A stretch of DNA of 64,000 nt. It comes from Pseudodesulfovibrio cashew. GTDB taxonomy: Bacteria; Desulfobacterota; Desulfovibrionia; Desulfovibrionales; Desulfovibrionaceae. The DNA lies in the NCBI RefSeq assembly GCF_009762795.1, contig NZ_CP046400.1, forward strand, positions 969,501-1,033,500. The letters run 5' to 3'. Position numbers and translations under genes: made by a program. The notes under the pieces were generated by a model. That model did not search any database. It worked only from the letters and a program-made list of their open reading frames with translations, and was not told where the DNA came from. This document shows positions 63,080-64,000 of the stretch, piece after piece. Position 1 is the stretch's first letter. Every line of letters begins with the position of its first letter.

Positions 63080-64000
63080 ATGGCTCGCATTACGCCGGAA
63101 TCTCTGGCGACAATATACTTCACTTTCACGTGGGAGAGCTCCCACGCCGTTCACATGGAACACTACCTGGCGGAGGACGTCAGTTTCACCAGGGATATGC
63201 TCCCCTTGGGAGTAAAAAGCCACATGCGCGGGCTGGGCGTGGGTGACTCGGTCCGGCTCAGGATGGACCCGTCCGAGGTCCCGGCCTTCAAGCCGGGCAA
63301 GGTGCTGGACATGCCAATCGCCCGGTTCCAGCCGCCCCTGCTCGACGGCCGGATCATCAAGCCGAGGCTCGGCAGGTTCTACCCCAAGAATTTCATCGAG
63401 CGCGTGCCCGGAACCCGCCCCGACTCGGCTACCCCGTTTCGCGTGACCGGGCTCAGCCAGGGGACCTTCAAGGCCGACCTGAACCATCCCATGGCCGGGC
63501 GGGAGGTCGCCATACTGGCCGAAGTCATGGGTGTCCGCCCCGGACAGGGCAGCGGCAAGCTCAAGCGGTGGCCGGAGATCATCCTGCAGGGACCGGGCAT
63601 GCAGGCCCGACTCCCCGAGACGCCCACCGACTTTCTGGGCGGCGAGCCGTTCAAGCGCAAGGACGAATCCTGCGACGCCCGGTTCTACGCCAAGCCTCGC
63701 CCGGTCCAGCATCTCGACCGCCGCGCCAGGGAGAACGTGCAGCACCTTCATGCCGAGCTGCTTTCCGACGACATGCGCATCCTCGACCTCATGGCCGGAC
63801 ACGAGTCCCACCTGCCAGAGGGCTTCCGCCCCGCCTCCATGGCCGGGCTGGGCATGAACCGGCAGGAACTGGAGGCCAACCCGGCCCTGACCGAGCACAT
63901 GGTCCGTGACCTGAACGAGAGCCCGCGCCTGCCCTTTGACGACGAGTCCTTCGACGCGGTCATCTGCACGGTCGGCGTGGAATACCTGATCCGGCCCGGC
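63080..64000 (+). CDS. FKBP/SlyD-like domain fused to SAM methyltransferase (partial)
   Basis: A frame open to the right edge starts at ATG 63080 after CCCAGGAGG. The first about 160 residues resemble an FKBP-type (SlyD-like) domain, with LGVGDSVRLRMDP (about 55-67) and the hallmark NHPMAGREV (about 136-144). After a linker, a class I methyltransferase core begins (ILDLMAGHES near 234-243; FDDESFDAVICTVGVEYL near 286-303). It may fold or bind a protein and methylate it or an associated molecule. The C-terminus is missing because the window ends, and neither activity is proven. Confidence 0.75.
   Translation, partial: MARITPESLATIYFTFTWESSHAVHMEHYLAEDVSFTRDMLPLGVKSHMRGLGVGDSVRLRMDPSEVPAFKPGKVLDMPIARFQPPLLDGRIIKPRLGRFYPKNFIERVPGTRPDSATPFRVTGLSQGTFKADLNHPMAGREVAILAEVMGVRPGQGSGKLKRWPEIILQGPGMQARLPETPTDFLGGEPFKRKDESCDARFYAKPRPVQHLDRRARENVQHLHAELLSDDMRILDLMAGHESHLPEGFRPASMAGLGMNRQELEANPALTEHMVRDLNESPRLPFDDESFDAVICTVGVEYLIRPG

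Noticed and set aside
1-64000. CRISPR array, insertion sequences, integrases or prophage
   Set aside because: No regularly spaced direct repeats with unique spacers, no transposase or integrase frames, and no tRNA-flanking attachment duplication were found.

Overview
The window looks like chromosome of a high-GC sulfate-reducing Desulfobacterota, most likely Desulfovibrionaceae (Pseudodesulfovibrio/Desulfovibrio type). The pointers are strong AGGAGG ribosome sites, the housekeeping content (era, cysS, a fused ispDF, rnpB, pyrB/pyrC), a Tat-exported molybdopterin sulfur oxidoreductase with rhodaneses, a membrane-anchored TAXI protein, and a probable selenoprotein. No phage, insertion sequence or CRISPR array is visible.

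Layout. 0.3-16.2 kb is a surface-sugar locus. It holds a glycosyltransferase, a deoxyhypusine-synthase-like protein, and a long tightly packed plus-strand run: a swapped-order nucleotidyltransferase/sugar kinase, sugar-nucleotide epimerases, FkbM and TylCIII-type methyltransferases, split transketolase halves, a radical SAM/SPASM enzyme, a hexapeptide acetyltransferase, a GmhA-like isomerase, a HAD hydrolase, a sugar-kinase-like APH protein and galE. Together they look able to make and activate an unusual, probably C-methylated sugar. 16.3-22.6 kb carries a radical SAM protein, an aminofutalosine-deaminase-like amidohydrolase, pyrB, pyrC and an HD-domain protein. 22.7-38.5 kb is mixed: a hybrid histidine kinase, ftsEX, a Sel1-repeat protein, a helicase-exonuclease fusion (MrfA+MrfB), an HD-GYP response regulator, a TAXI protein, a DUF1566 protein, and a small gene behind a structured leader. 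38.7-41.4 kb is copper export (copA, copZ). 41.5-45.8 kb has DUF1992, a PAS/GAF sensor without an output domain, and era.

The most notable part is 46.1-53.9 kb. A minus-strand operon encodes a c-type cytochrome, a PsrA/PhsA-like molybdoenzyme, a four-cluster ferredoxin subunit, a cytochrome b, a triple-rhodanese protein, and a rhodanese-thioredoxin fusion. The fusion reads through an in-frame TGA at the position of a conserved active-loop cysteine, followed by a hairpin that fits the bacterial SECIS model. Nearby are a TorD-like chaperone and a CsoR-family repressor whose residues match the persulfide-sensing CstR type (two Cys, no His). Three inverted repeats with CCC/GGG half-sites lie at the repressor/chaperone divergent region and upstream of the operon; one sits exactly between a TTGACA -35 box and a TATATG -10 box. 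The reading is a persulfide-responsive, selenocysteine-using sulfane-sulfur module.

54-64 kb holds a metallophosphoesterase, a repeat-rich intergenic region, cysS, ispDF, tandem repeats, RNase P RNA, a zinc-ribbon coiled-coil protein, a Nif3-like protein, a CAT-anticodon tRNA, a DUF4911 protein, and a right-edge gene joining an FKBP/SlyD-like domain to a methyltransferase.
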